From Xylophilus sp. (GTDB lineage: Bacteria > Pseudomonadota > Gammaproteobacteria > Burkholderiales > Burkholderiaceae_C): a stretch of DNA of 64,000 nucleotides. The notes beneath the pieces are model-generated. The model had not been told where the DNA came from and did not search any database. It was given only the letters and a program-made list of their open reading frames with translations. Shown in pieces: positions 36,909 to 45,849 of the stretch (position 1 is the stretch's first letter; each line of letters begins with the position of its first letter). The DNA lies in contig WNDY01000001.1 in the NCBI GenBank assembly GCA_009914555.1, forward strand, positions 186,001 to 250,000, given 5' to 3'. The translations under genes and the position numbers were made by a program.

Positions 36909-37844
36909 ATGGCACCCGCAACCGTCCTGATCACCGAAACGCAGATCCACCCCGACGCAGCAGCGTTGCTGGCGGGCCATCGCCTCGTCTACACCGGCGC
37001 GAAAGTCGCCGAGGACGACCTTGTGGAGGTCTGCCGGCAAGAGCGGCCCGACGCCATCCTGGCCCGCTACGGCAGCATCACCCGGCGCGTGCTGCTGGCT
37101 TCGCCGCGCCTGCGCGTGGTGGCGCGCCATGGTGTGGGCATGGACGCCATCGACACGGCGGCCGCACGCAGCCTGGGCATCGCCGCCTTACCGGCGCTGG
37201 GCTCCAACAGCCAAGCCGTGGCCGAGCACACGCTCGGCATGATGCTCGCGATCGCCCGCCAGTTGAGCTGGCTCGACCAGCGCATGCACCAGGGCCATTG
37301 GGACAAGGACGGCTACCTCGGCACCGAGCTCGCGGGCCGCACCCTGGGCGTGGTCGGCTGCGGCTCTATCGGTGGCCGCGTGGCACGTTTCGCCCTCGGC
37401 ATCGGCATGCAGGTGGCAGTGTGCGAGCCCTACCTCGACGCTTCGCGGATTCCCGACGGCGCTGTGCGGGTGCAAGACATCGACGCACTCATCGCCCGCA
37501 GCGACGTGGTCACGCTCCATTGCCCGCTGGACGACTCCACACGCGGCTTGCTGGACGAAAGCCGCATCGGCAGGCTGCGCAAAGGCGCCATCGTCATCAA
37601 TGCGGCGCGCGCCGGCCTGCTGGATGAGACAGCCATGCGCGCGCGGCTGGTGTCCGGCGATATCTACCTGGGGCTGGACTGCTTCGTCGACGAACCGCTG
37701 CCGCCCGATTCCGCGTGGCTGACCACGCCGCGCACGCTTTTCACCCCGCACGTCGGCGGTACCACGGACCGGGGCCTGCGCGGCATGGCGGTGGGTGCAG
37801 CCGAGAACATCGTCAGGCACCTCGGCCTGACTGCCGCGGCTTGA
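36909..37844 (+). CDS. D-2-hydroxyacid dehydrogenase (phosphoglycerate dehydrogenase-like)
   Basis: A 311-residue NAD-dependent dehydrogenase. Seen: VARHGVGMDAID, NSQAVAEHTLGMMLA, the nucleotide motif LGVVGCGSIGGRVARFA, the catalytic Arg in INAARAGLLDE and the His in FTPHVGGTT. There is no C-terminal ACT domain, so it is unlikely to be the serine-pathway SerA. It closes the plus-strand catabolic run, 61 bases after the dehydratase. Confidence 0.88.
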   Translation: MAPATVLITETQIHPDAAALLAGHRLVYTGAKVAEDDLVEVCRQERPDAILARYGSITRRVLLASPRLRVVARHGVGMDAIDTAAARSLGIAALPALGSNSQAVAEHTLGMMLAIARQLSWLDQRMHQGHWDKDGYLGTELAGRTLGVVGCGSIGGRVARFALGIGMQVAVCEPYLDASRIPDGAVRVQDIDALIARSDVVTLHCPLDDSTRGLLDESRIGRLRKGAIVINAARAGLLDETAMRARLVSGDIYLGLDCFVDEPLPPDSAWLTTPRTLFTPHVGGTTDRGLRGMAVGAAENIVRHLGLTAAA

Positions 37845-37891
37845 GGCCTCCAGCGCGCAGCGACGACGGCGGTCCGCGCAGAATCGGGACG

Positions 37892-38620
37892 ATGACGCTG
37901 ACTTCCGCCACTTCCGAGATTGCACACACCCGCATCCCCCTCGTCCTCCTCCCCGGCCTGCTCTGCGACGACCGCCTTTGGCGCGACCAGGCGCACGACC
38001 TGGCCGACATCGCCGAGCCCTGGATCGCCGACCTCACGCAGGACGACAGCATCGCCGCCATGGCGCGCCGCGTGCTTGCCAGCGCGCCGCCGCGCTTCGC
38101 GCTGGCGGCGCTGTCGATGGGTGGCTACGTCGCCTTCGAGATCCTGCGCCAGGCGCCGGGCCGCGTGGCGCGGCTGGCCCTGGTCGACACCACGGCCAGC
38201 CCCGACAGCCCCGAGCGCCGTGCCCAGCGCCAGGCCGGCATCGACTCGATCCGCCAGGGCCGCTTCGCCGGCGTGACCGACCGGCTGCTGCCGCAGCTGG
38301 TGCATGCCTCGCACGTCGGCGGCCCTGTGGGCGACGAGGTCAAGGCGATGGCGCTGCGGGTGGGCAGCGACGCCTACCTGCGCCAGCAGCAGGCCATCCT
38401 GGACCGGCCCGATTCGCGCCCGCTGCTGCCCGCCATCGCCGTGCCCACGCTGGTCTGCGTGGGCGACAGCGACGTGCTTACCCCGCCTGCCGAAGCGCAG
38501 GCGATGCAGCAGAAGATCCCCGGCGCGCGCCTGCACCGCTTCGCCGCCTGCGGCCACCTGCCGCCGATGGAGCAGCCGCGCGAGACCAGCGCGGCGCTGC
38601 GGCGCTGGCTCGGCCGCTAG
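37892..38620 (+). CDS. Alpha/beta hydrolase
   Basis: A 242-residue hydrolase: LVLLPGLLCDDRLWRDQ near the start, nucleophile elbow LSMGGYVAFE (about residues 77-86), acid in VGDSDVLTPP and His in CGHLPPMEQP. It lies 47 bases after the hydroxyacid dehydrogenase gene and may be part of the same transcript. The 3' end overlaps the convergent hydrolase gene by 4 bases. The substrate is unknown. Confidence 0.85.
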   Translation: MTLTSATSEIAHTRIPLVLLPGLLCDDRLWRDQAHDLADIAEPWIADLTQDDSIAAMARRVLASAPPRFALAALSMGGYVAFEILRQAPGRVARLALVDTTASPDSPERRAQRQAGIDSIRQGRFAGVTDRLLPQLVHASHVGGPVGDEVKAMALRVGSDAYLRQQQAILDRPDSRPLLPAIAVPTLVCVGDSDVLTPPAEAQAMQQKIPGARLHRFAACGHLPPMEQPRETSAALRRWLGR

Positions 38621-39426
38621 CCGCTCGATCCATCGCGGGGCTTGGCGAGGAAGCCGGCCACCGCATCCAGCAGCGCCTGCGGCCGTTCGCGGTGCGGTAT
38701 GTGGCCGCAGTCCTCCAGCAGCACGGCGCGCGCCGGCCCGCCGGCCAGCGCGGCCAGGCGCTGCGGATGCGCGGCCGAGCCGTATTCGTCGCGGTCCCCA
38801 TGCAGCGCCAGCAGCGGGCTGCGCAGCCGGCGCAGCGCGGGCTCCAGCGTCCAGCCGGCGAAGGCGGGCGACAGCCAGGTCTGCGTCCAGGCCTCCAGCA
38901 CCCAGCGGGCTTGGCCGCCGTGGTGCCTGCCGAGCCGCGCGAACGGCTCCGGGTCGGCGAACGCCTGCGCGGCCGCGAGGATGCCGTCGCGCGTGCGGTC
39001 TTCCACGAAGGCCTGCGCGGCCACCGTCACCACCGCTTCGCAGCCGGTAGTGCCGGACGCGGCCCCGGCCGTGACGGCCATCGCGCCGCCCACGCTGTGG
39101 CCCAGCGCCACGAAGCGCTCCAGGCCCAGCGCGGCGCGCAGCGCCGGCACGGCCGTGGCCGCCTCGTGGTCGATGAAGTCCGCACCAAGCCGGCCGGGAT
39201 GTGCGTCCGAGCGGCCGAAGCCGAGCCGGTCATAGGCCACCACGCGCCGGCCCAGCCGCTGTGCGAGCCGCGCCGGAAAGTCCCGCCACAGCGCCACGCA
39301 GCCGAGCGAATCGTGGAACAGCAGCACCGGCGCGGCGCCTTCGCCTTGCGCGGGCGTCCAGGCGCGGGCGAACAGCCGGCCCGCGGGCGTGGCGATCCAG
39401 TGGTCGGTGGCGGCTGGTTCTGGCAT
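38617..39426 (-). CDS. Alpha/beta hydrolase
   Basis: A 269-residue hydrolase: VLLFHDSLGCVALWRDFP, AYDRLGFGRSDAHPG, nucleophile elbow LGHSVGGAMAV, acid in HGDRDEYG and His in CGHIPHRERP. Esterase or haloperoxidase-like lactonase are equally possible. The ATG directly abuts a copy of the dispersed repeat, whose minus-strand end TATACCCC stands just before the start codon. Confidence 0.85.
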   Translation of the reverse strand: MPEPAATDHWIATPAGRLFARAWTPAQGEGAAPVLLFHDSLGCVALWRDFPARLAQRLGRRVVAYDRLGFGRSDAHPGRLGADFIDHEAATAVPALRAALGLERFVALGHSVGGAMAVTAGAASGTTGCEAVVTVAAQAFVEDRTRDGILAAAQAFADPEPFARLGRHHGGQARWVLEAWTQTWLSPAFAGWTLEPALRRLRSPLLALHGDRDEYGSAAHPQRLAALAGGPARAVLLEDCGHIPHRERPQALLDAVAGFLAKPRDGSSG

Positions 39427-39487
39427 GGGGTATATCTCTCTAGTGGCCGAAACAGGCGTGCTGTGAGATGGTAAGAGCGGGAGTATG
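39427..39487. repeat. Dispersed intergenic element, copy D
   Basis: 61 bp from GGGGTATATCTC to CGGGAGTATG, between divergent genes. It touches the ATG of the minus-strand hydrolase. End motifs match copies B, E and F closely. Confidence 0.6.
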
Positions 39488-39595
39488 TGCGGCGCTCACA
39501 GCGATGCATCCGGGCTATGGCGCGGAATTCTACGGACCGGGCGCGCGCCGGACCGGGCCGGTGCATCATCGGCGGCTTCCAGGAGTCCCACGCCC

Positions 39596-40546
39596 ATGAC
39601 CACTGCCGTGTCCCCCGTTTCGCCGCCGCTGTCCTTCGCCGTCATGGGCGCGGGCGCCGTCGGCAGCTACTTCGGCGCGCTGCTGGCGCGCGCCGGCCAC
39701 GCCGTCACGCTCATCGGCCGCCCGGCCCACGTGCAGGCGATCGCGGACCAGGGCGGCTTGCAGGTGGAGTCCGCCGCGTTCACCGGCACCGTGCCGTTGC
39801 GGGCCGATACCGCTCCGTCCGCGGTCGCCGGGGCCGATGTGGTTCTGTTCAGCGTCAAGTCCACCGATACCGAGGCCGCGGCCGCGCAGATCGCGCCGCA
39901 CCTGCGGCCTGGCGCGCTGGTGCTCACGCTGCAGAACGGGGTGGACAACGACGCGCGGGTGCGCGACGTGCTCGGTGCCGCGCATACGGTGGCCGCCGCC
40001 GTGGTCTACGTGGCCACCAGCCTGCCGGCGCCGGGTCGGGTGCGCCACCACGGCCGCGGCGAGTTGGTCATCGGCCCGCCGTCGGCCGCCGCGCAGAAGG
40101 CAGCGCGCCAGCTCGGCGCGGCCGGCATTCCGAGCGAGGTCGTGCCCGACGTGCGCGGCGCGCTCTGGGCCAAGCTGGTGGTCAACTGCGCCTACAACGC
40201 ACTCTCCGCCCTCACGCGGCTGTCCTACGGCCCCCTGGCGCAGGGCCATGCGGCGGTGCCCGCGGTGCTCGACGGCATCGTCGACGAATGCTTGGCCGTG
40301 GCGCGGGCCGATGGCGTGCAGGTGCCCGGCGATGTCCGCGCGAACGTGCGCGCCATCGCCGGGACGATGGCGGGCCAGCATTCCTCTACCGCGCAGGACC
40401 TCGCGCGCGGCCGGCCGACCGAGATCGACCACCTCAACGGCTATGTGGTGCGGCGCGGCGAGGCGCTGGGCGTTCCAGTGCCGGTGAACCGGCTGCTCTG
40501 GGTTGCGGTCAAGCTGGTCGAAGGCGCACCAGCGTCGCGCGGGTAG
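39596..40546 (+). CDS. panE: 2-dehydropantoate 2-reductase (ketopantoate reductase family)
   Basis: A 316-residue NADPH-dependent reductase: FAVMGAGAVGSYFGALLARAGH at the N-terminus (residues about 15-36), SVKSTDTEAAAAQI, TLQNGVDN, and the catalytic Lys region WAKLVVNCAYNALSALT, with RPTEIDHLNGYVVRRGEALG near the end. It would make pantoate for coenzyme A, though family members also reduce other 2-oxoacids. The gene symbol is by family. It precedes the response regulator gene by 11 bases. Confidence 0.85.
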   Translation: MTTAVSPVSPPLSFAVMGAGAVGSYFGALLARAGHAVTLIGRPAHVQAIADQGGLQVESAAFTGTVPLRADTAPSAVAGADVVLFSVKSTDTEAAAAQIAPHLRPGALVLTLQNGVDNDARVRDVLGAAHTVAAAVVYVATSLPAPGRVRHHGRGELVIGPPSAAAQKAARQLGAAGIPSEVVPDVRGALWAKLVVNCAYNALSALTRLSYGPLAQGHAAVPAVLDGIVDECLAVARADGVQVPGDVRANVRAIAGTMAGQHSSTAQDLARGRPTEIDHLNGYVVRRGEALGVPVPVNRLLWVAVKLVEGAPASRG

Positions 40547-40557
40547 GCTCGGAGCCC

Positions 40558-41220
40558 ATGCGCATCCTCCTCGTCGAAGACGACGCCAGCCTTGGCCGCA
40601 CGATCCAGTCCTGGTTGCAGCTCGACGGCTATGCGGTCGACTGGCTGGACCACGGCGACCTGGCCGACGCCGCGCTGCGGACCCACGACTACCAGTGCCT
40701 GGTGCTCGACCGCGGCCTGCCGGGCGCGAGCGGCGACGCCATCCTGGCCGCCCTGCGTGCTCGCAGCGAGCCGTTGCCGGTGCTGCTGATCACCGCGCGC
40801 GATGCGCTGGCCGACCGCATCGAAGGACTGGACCTGGGCGCCGACGACTACCTGGTCAAGCCCTTCGATCTGGAAGAGCTGTCGGCCCGCATCCGCGCTG
40901 CGCTGCGCCGCGGTGCGGCGACGGTGGCGCCCGTGCTGCTGCGCCACGGCGCGGTGGCGCTGGACCCGGCCGCCAAGCGCGTGACGCTCGACGGCGTGCC
41001 GGTCCCGCTGACGGCGCGCGAATTCACCGTGCTGCAGACGCTGATGCGCCGCAGCGGCCAGGTGTTCAGCCGCGCGCAGCTGGAGGAGGCGCTCTACGGC
41101 TGGGGCGAGGAGGTTGAGAGCAACGCGATCGAGGTCCACATCTCCAACCTGCGCAAGAAGCTCGGCGCCCGGTTCATCACCACCGTGCGCAACCACGGCT
41201 ACGGGCTGGCGCCGGCATGA
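40558..41220 (+). CDS. OmpR/PhoB-type response regulator (QseB-like)
   Basis: A 220-residue response regulator: acidic pocket VEDDASL, phospho-acceptor Asp in LVLDRGLPG (about residue 51), switch Thr in LLITARD and Lys in DDYLVKPFD, then an OmpR winged-helix domain with PLTAREFTVLQTLMRRSGQVFSR and ISNLRKKLG. The TGA overlaps the kinase ATG as ATGA. The kinase and a YgiW-family gene follow, a grouping known from QseBC systems. Confidence 0.92.
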   Translation: MRILLVEDDASLGRTIQSWLQLDGYAVDWLDHGDLADAALRTHDYQCLVLDRGLPGASGDAILAALRARSEPLPVLLITARDALADRIEGLDLGADDYLVKPFDLEELSARIRAALRRGAATVAPVLLRHGAVALDPAAKRVTLDGVPVPLTAREFTVLQTLMRRSGQVFSRAQLEEALYGWGEEVESNAIEVHISNLRKKLGARFITTVRNHGYGLAPA

Positions 41221-42584
41221 GGAAGGCCGCCTATTCGCTGCGCCGCCGGCTGATCGCATCCATCCTTGGCGCCAGCGTGCTGGTGTGGGCGGTGAGCCTG
41301 GGCATCATCGTCTACGTCTCCTGGCACGAGACCAGCGACGTGTTCGACGATGCGCTCAAGGAGACGGCGCGGCTCACGCTGGTGCTGGGTGCGTCGCTGC
41401 AGCAGCCCCAGGCGCCCGGCGTGCTGGAGCGCGACGAGCACCGCGAGCCGGCCAAGCTGCGGCTGTACTACCAGATCGTCGGCGAGGGCGGTCGCATGCT
41501 GCGCCGTGCCAGCGACGCGCCGGCGCACCCCTTCTCGGCCGAGTTCGACAAGCGCAGCGCGTTCCGCAACGTTTGGGTCGATGGCCAGGCCTGGCGCGTG
41601 TACCTCGCGCGGGCCAGGGGCTACGACTTCCAGGTGCAGGTGGGCCAGCCCTGGTCCAAGCGCATGGACCTGCTCACCGAGGTGGCCGGGGCGCTGCTGT
41701 GGCCCGCGCTGGCGCTGCTGGCGCTGCTGGCCGCCTTCTGCTGGTGGATCATCCGCCGGCTGCTGCGGCCCATTGAGGCCACGGCGCAGCGCATCGGCGG
41801 CAAGTCCGCCGCCGATCTGGCGCCGGTGCCCACCGAAGGCGAGCCGCGCGAACTGCAGCCCATCGTGCAGTCGCTCAATCTGGTGCTCGACCGGCTTGCG
41901 CAGGCCCTGCAGGCTGAGCGCCGTTTCACCGCCGATGCCGCGCACGAACTGCGCACGCCGCTGGCGGCGCTGCGCATGCGCATCCAGCTCATGCAGCGCC
42001 AGCAGCAGCAAGGCAGCGCCGCGCCGGCCGCCGGCACGGTCACGCTGCAATCGCTGCGCGACGAGGTCGACCGCTGCACCGCCCTGGTCGAGGGCCTGCT
42101 GGCCCTGGCCCGGCTGGACCCGGAAAACCCGGCCACGCTGCCGCGCGAAACGGTGGACCTGCCGGCCCTGCTCGATGCGCTGGGCCGCGAAGCCGGCAAG
42201 GACGGGCGGGCCGACGTGCGCGTCGATGGCCGCGTGCCGAAGCTGCGCGCGCACCCCGAGCTGCTGCGCACGGCGCTGCGCACCGTCCTCGACAACGCGC
42301 TGCGCTACGGGCCGGCCGAAGGGCCGGTCGTGGTCGAGGCTCTGCCGCTTGCGGACGGCGGCTGCCGCATCGCCGTGCGCGACCGCGGCCCCGGCGTGCC
42401 GGCGGCCGACCGTGCGCGGCTGGGCGAGCGCTTCTTCCGCAGCCTGGGCAGCGGCCAGACCGGCAATGGCCTGGGCCTGTCGATCGTGGCGCGCATTGCG
42501 GTGCTGCACGGCGCCACGCTGTCGTTCGAGCCGGGGCTCGATGGGCTGGGGCTGGGCGTGGTCCTGGACTTCCCCGGCGGGTAG
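41217..42584 (+). CDS. Sensor histidine kinase (QseC-like)
   Basis: A 455-residue membrane kinase: two membrane segments (about 17-35 and 160-180) flank a periplasmic sensor domain of some 125 residues; then a short HAMP-like linker, the phospho-acceptor His in DAAHELRTPLAAL, N box VLDNALRYGP, G1 RDRGPGVPAAD and G2 GNGLGLSIVARI. It pairs with the overlapping response regulator. The input signal is unknown. Confidence 0.92.
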   Translation: MRKAAYSLRRRLIASILGASVLVWAVSLGIIVYVSWHETSDVFDDALKETARLTLVLGASLQQPQAPGVLERDEHREPAKLRLYYQIVGEGGRMLRRASDAPAHPFSAEFDKRSAFRNVWVDGQAWRVYLARARGYDFQVQVGQPWSKRMDLLTEVAGALLWPALALLALLAAFCWWIIRRLLRPIEATAQRIGGKSAADLAPVPTEGEPRELQPIVQSLNLVLDRLAQALQAERRFTADAAHELRTPLAALRMRIQLMQRQQQQGSAAPAAGTVTLQSLRDEVDRCTALVEGLLALARLDPENPATLPRETVDLPALLDALGREAGKDGRADVRVDGRVPKLRAHPELLRTALRTVLDNALRYGPAEGPVVVEALPLADGGCRIAVRDRGPGVPAADRARLGERFFRSLGSGQTGNGLGLSIVARIAVLHGATLSFEPGLDGLGLGVVLDFPGG

Positions 42585-42686
42585 CGACACATCAGGAAGC
42601 CTTCAGGTTCGGCCGCTGCAATCGAGGCCATGCACACCGGCATCGGCCGGTGCATCGCTCCCTCCACACCATCGAAGGAACCTGCC

Positions 42687-43073
42687 ATGAAGTTCTCCCT
42701 GATCGCCTGCGGCCTCGTCGTCGCACTGCTCGCCAGCCAGTCCCACGCCCAGCCGCCGGCCCCGGCCGCCGTGCCGGCGCCTGGCGTCTACACGGGGCCC
42801 AGCGCAGTGCCGCACCTCACGGTGCAGGAGCTGCGTGCGTCGGCCCATGACGACCAGATCGTCCGGCTGCAGGGCCGCATCCTGTCGTCGCAGGGCGGCA
42901 AGCACTACCTCTTCGGCGACGCCACCGGCCAGGTGCCGGTCGAGATCTCGCCCAAGCGCTTTCCGCCGGACGCGGCCATCGGTGCCGACCAGCGTGTCGA
43001 GATCGTCGGCGAGGTCGACAAGGACTTCCGCAAGCTCGAGGTGGAGGTGCAGAGCCTGCGGCGGCTGCCCTGA
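42687..43073 (+). CDS. YgiW/YdeI family OB-fold periplasmic stress protein
   Basis: A 128-residue secreted protein: signal peptide cleaved near SHAQP (about residue 20), a Pro/Ala linker, then the bacterial OB-fold with TVQELRASAHDDQIVRLQGRI, KHYLFGDATGQVPVEIS and RVEIVGEVDKDF. YgiW-family proteins are linked to stress tolerance and are often encoded beside qseBC. The ATG was chosen for the signal peptide. Confidence 0.88.
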   Translation: MKFSLIACGLVVALLASQSHAQPPAPAAVPAPGVYTGPSAVPHLTVQELRASAHDDQIVRLQGRILSSQGGKHYLFGDATGQVPVEISPKRFPPDAAIGADQRVEIVGEVDKDFRKLEVEVQSLRRLP

Positions 43074-43085
43074 GCGGCCGAGGCC

Positions 43086-43799
43086 TCAGCCTCCGTGCTG
43101 CAGCAGCACCTTGGCGGCTTCGATGCGCAAGGCCAGTGGCGCGGCGCCGTCGTTCATCACCGATCGCAGAAAGCGGCGCGGGTCGTCGACGGTTCCGGGG
43201 GCTGGTGCGATGCGTGCGGCAGGGGGCGCCGGTGGCGCAGCGCCCTGTGCCAGGCGCTGCAGCGCCTCTGCGAATTCGGCCGGCTTGGTCACGCGCAACG
43301 CGCGCAGCAGCGCCGCCTGGCCTTCCTCGCTGGGCTCGATGTCGAGCCAGGGCGTGTCGGCGAATACGGCCGGCAGGTCCGATGCGATGAAGGCCGACCA
43401 GTGGTCCGTGCCGGCCTGCGGCGCCGGCACCGGCGCGGCATGCACCGCGCCATCGGCCGCGGGCCAGAGCCGCACGCGCCGCCTGTCCACCTGCGGCAGG
43501 TAGCGCGACCGCAGCGCCTCCAGGAAGACATGGGCCTGCGCGGCCGGCACCGGCTCGGCTAGCGAGAACCACAGCTGCAGCGCATCCGTGCCCGAGACGG
43601 CGATGCCGGGCGCCGGCAGGTGCAGCTCCGCCTGCACCTCCCGCCAGAGCGGGGCGAGCAGATCCCAGTCCGCCGGTCCGGCCAGCTCCAAGACCAGGGC
43701 GCGCACGCGTCCTGCGCGGTCGATCGGCGCGGCATCCGCAGCGCTGTCGGTGGACGGAACGAGGTAGAGGCGTCGCAGTTCGGACGACAGGGGAGTCAT
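43086..43799 (-). CDS. Conserved protein of unknown function
   Basis: A 237-residue soluble protein with no membrane segments. Recognisable features are ALVLELAGPADWDLLAPLWREVQAEL, LQLWFSLAEPVPAAQAHVFLEALRSRYL and a C-terminal helical stretch DPRRFLRSVMNDGAAPLALRIEAAKVLLQ. I do not recognise the family; the WFSL-x-P-x-P pattern resembles small primase-polymerase-like domains but the catalytic residues are not evident. It probably exists as a single gene. Confidence 0.6.
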   Translation of the reverse strand: MTPLSSELRRLYLVPSTDSAADAAPIDRAGRVRALVLELAGPADWDLLAPLWREVQAELHLPAPGIAVSGTDALQLWFSLAEPVPAAQAHVFLEALRSRYLPQVDRRRVRLWPAADGAVHAAPVPAPQAGTDHWSAFIASDLPAVFADTPWLDIEPSEEGQAALLRALRVTKPAEFAEALQRLAQGAAPPAPPAARIAPAPGTVDDPRRFLRSVMNDGAAPLALRIEAAKVLLQHGG

Positions 43800-43897
43800 G
43801 GCGGGCAGGGTGAGGTGAAGAGGCCTTGGCGAGCCGGCACTCTACCTGCATCATGGCTCCGTCGTCGGCTCTCAGACCGTGTTCCGAGGAAAGCATC

Positions 43898-44194
43898 GTG
43901 ACCCAGCACCTCTTCGCGCGATCCTGGCTGCGGGCCTGGCAGGGGCTGGCTGCCCGTGGCGATGGCCGCGCCGTGCAGTCGGCGCTGCTGGCGGCCTATG
44001 CGGAGCCGCACCGCCGCTACCACACGCAGCAGCATCTGGCGGAATGTCTCCAGGCGCTGGCGCATGCGGCGCTCGCCCAGGGCTTCGGCTGGGTCATGCT
44101 CTACGGCGGCATCGCCGCCTGGATCACGGCGGCGCTGAGCTGGGGGGTCTTCGGCCGCCGGCGCGCGGCAAGCACCTGCGCCAGCGGGGCCTGA
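43898..44194 (+). pseudogene. Chimeric remnant: N-terminus of an HD-type metal-dependent phosphohydrolase joined to a membrane segment
   Basis: Residues 1-50 (from a GTG with GAGGAAAG upstream) match the start of the predicted HD-superfamily phosphohydrolases, with W-x-x-L and LLAAYAEPHRRYHTQQHLAECL including the first His ligands. Instead of the expected WFHDAVY continuation, the chain changes after about residue 57 into a hydrophobic segment, QGFGWVMLYGGIAAWITAALSWGVFGRRR. This looks like an internal deletion that fused the 5' end of one gene to the tail of another. The membrane part is not identified. Confidence 0.55.
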
Positions 44195-44203
44195 GGCCGG
44201 CGC

Positions 44204-45847
44204 TCAGACTTCCTTGAGCAGCTGCTGCGCGATGCGCACGCTCAGGGCCGCGCCGGTCAGCGTCGGGTTCATGCACGAGGACGACGACATCACGCTGGTA
44301 CCGGCGATGAACAGGTTCGGATGGTCGTGCGTGCGGCAGTCGCGGTCGACCACCGAGTCCTTCGGGTCGTCGCCCATGATGGTCGTGCCCATGATGTGCT
44401 GGCGGTCCTGGTGCGCGGTGTCCATCTTCAGGATGTCGGCGTTGAGCAGCCTGGCCATGCGCTGGAGGTCGGGCACGGCGAAGTCGCGGCCGGCGTTCCA
44501 GTAGTCGTTGACGCTGTAATAGATCTCGGGCACCGGGATGCCGATGGCGTCGACCTTCTTCTTGCTCGGCACGATCCGGTTCTGCGGCAGGGCCTCGGTC
44601 TCGAAGTCCACGGCCACGTTCAGCGAGCGGGCCGACTGGCGGCGGATCTCGGCATCGAGCTGGGTGCCGACCACGCCCTTGGCCAGCAGGCCCGAGGCGA
44701 TCTGCGAGGTCGGAACCGTGTTGCGGAACTTGGTCTTGTAGCTGGGGATGTCCTTGCGGAAGGCGCCGTCGCGGTAGTTCAGGTAGACCAGCAGCTCGGT
44801 CGGGCCCTGGCCCGGCCACACGTCCTCGTTCATCATGATGTTCATGCTGATGCCGGTGTGGCCCATGAGGTTGCGGCCCACCTGGTCGGACGAGTTGGCG
44901 ATGCCGTTCGGGTACTTCTCCGAGGTGGACATCAGCAGCAGCTTGGGGCTCTCGATGCCGTAGGCGGCCAGCACGAAGTGGCGTGCCGTCAGGCGGTGCG
45001 AGGTGCCGTCGGGCTTCTTGTAGTGCACCGCGGTGATCCTGCCGTCGTCGCCGGCCTCGATCCGGTAGACGACCGCGTTGTCGAGCAGCTTGGCACCCGC
45101 GCGCTCGGCCGCGTCGATGTGCATCGAGCCGTCGTACTTGGCGCCGATCGGGCAGACCGGGTTGCAGTTGTTGTTGCCGGCGCAGACCGGGCGGTTGCCA
45201 TACGGGCGGCTCGCGCGGCCGTGCGGTTCGATCACCGGGTTGTAGCCGCCGGGCTTCAGCATCTCGGCCACGCGCTTCATGAAGTAGGGCTCGTTCAAGC
45301 CCTTCATCGGGAAGGGCTGCGAGCGCGGCGGGTGGGCCTCGCCGCCGTGGCCGCTTTCGTCCTGGCCATCGACGCCGGAGACGCCGAGCTCGGCCTCGGC
45401 CTCGCAGTAGTAGGACTCCAGCTCGTCGTAGCCGATGGGCCAGTCGCGGCCGCGGCCATAGAGGCTCTTGAGCTTGAAGTCGTTGGGGATCATGCGCCAC
45501 AGCGCCGATCCGAAGTGCCAGGTCGTGCCGCCGACCACGCGCAGGTACTTGGCGGGGTACTTCACCGGGCCCACGTTCTGCAGGTAGTCGCCGTAGGTCG
45601 AGGAAATGTGCGGCGGGTTGGGGAAGGGCGAGCCCGAGCCCTGGGCCTTCATGTTGGCCAGCGAGAGCTTGACCGGCGCGTTGCGATAGGTCTCGACGAT
45701 GTCGGCGCGCTTCACGCGCGGGCCGGCTTCGAGAATGATGACCGACTTGCCGGCCTTGGCCAGGCGGCTGCCGATGATGCCGCCCATGACGCCAGAGCCG
45801 ATGACGATCAGGTCCGCGTCGTACTGTGTGCTGTTGCTGCTGGCCAT
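44204..45847 (-). CDS. GMC-family membrane-bound dehydrogenase flavoprotein subunit
   Basis: A 547-residue FAD enzyme: dinucleotide motif VIGSGVMGGIIGSRLAKAG at the start, YLRVVGGTTWHFG, a Cys cluster NNNCNPVCPIGAKYDG, and the C-terminal catalytic region CRTHDHPNLFIAGTSVM with NPTLTGAAL. It resembles the large subunits of fructose, sorbitol or gluconate dehydrogenases that pass electrons to a cytochrome c subunit. The small subunit gene ends 2 bases upstream of its ATG, and a truncated cytochrome gene lies before that. Confidence 0.9.
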   Translation of the reverse strand: MASSNSTQYDADLIVIGSGVMGGIIGSRLAKAGKSVIILEAGPRVKRADIVETYRNAPVKLSLANMKAQGSGSPFPNPPHISSTYGDYLQNVGPVKYPAKYLRVVGGTTWHFGSALWRMIPNDFKLKSLYGRGRDWPIGYDELESYYCEAEAELGVSGVDGQDESGHGGEAHPPRSQPFPMKGLNEPYFMKRVAEMLKPGGYNPVIEPHGRASRPYGNRPVCAGNNNCNPVCPIGAKYDGSMHIDAAERAGAKLLDNAVVYRIEAGDDGRITAVHYKKPDGTSHRLTARHFVLAAYGIESPKLLLMSTSEKYPNGIANSSDQVGRNLMGHTGISMNIMMNEDVWPGQGPTELLVYLNYRDGAFRKDIPSYKTKFRNTVPTSQIASGLLAKGVVGTQLDAEIRRQSARSLNVAVDFETEALPQNRIVPSKKKVDAIGIPVPEIYYSVNDYWNAGRDFAVPDLQRMARLLNADILKMDTAHQDRQHIMGTTIMGDDPKDSVVDRDCRTHDHPNLFIAGTSVMSSSSCMNPTLTGAALSVRIAQQLLKEV

Positions 45848-45849
45848 CG

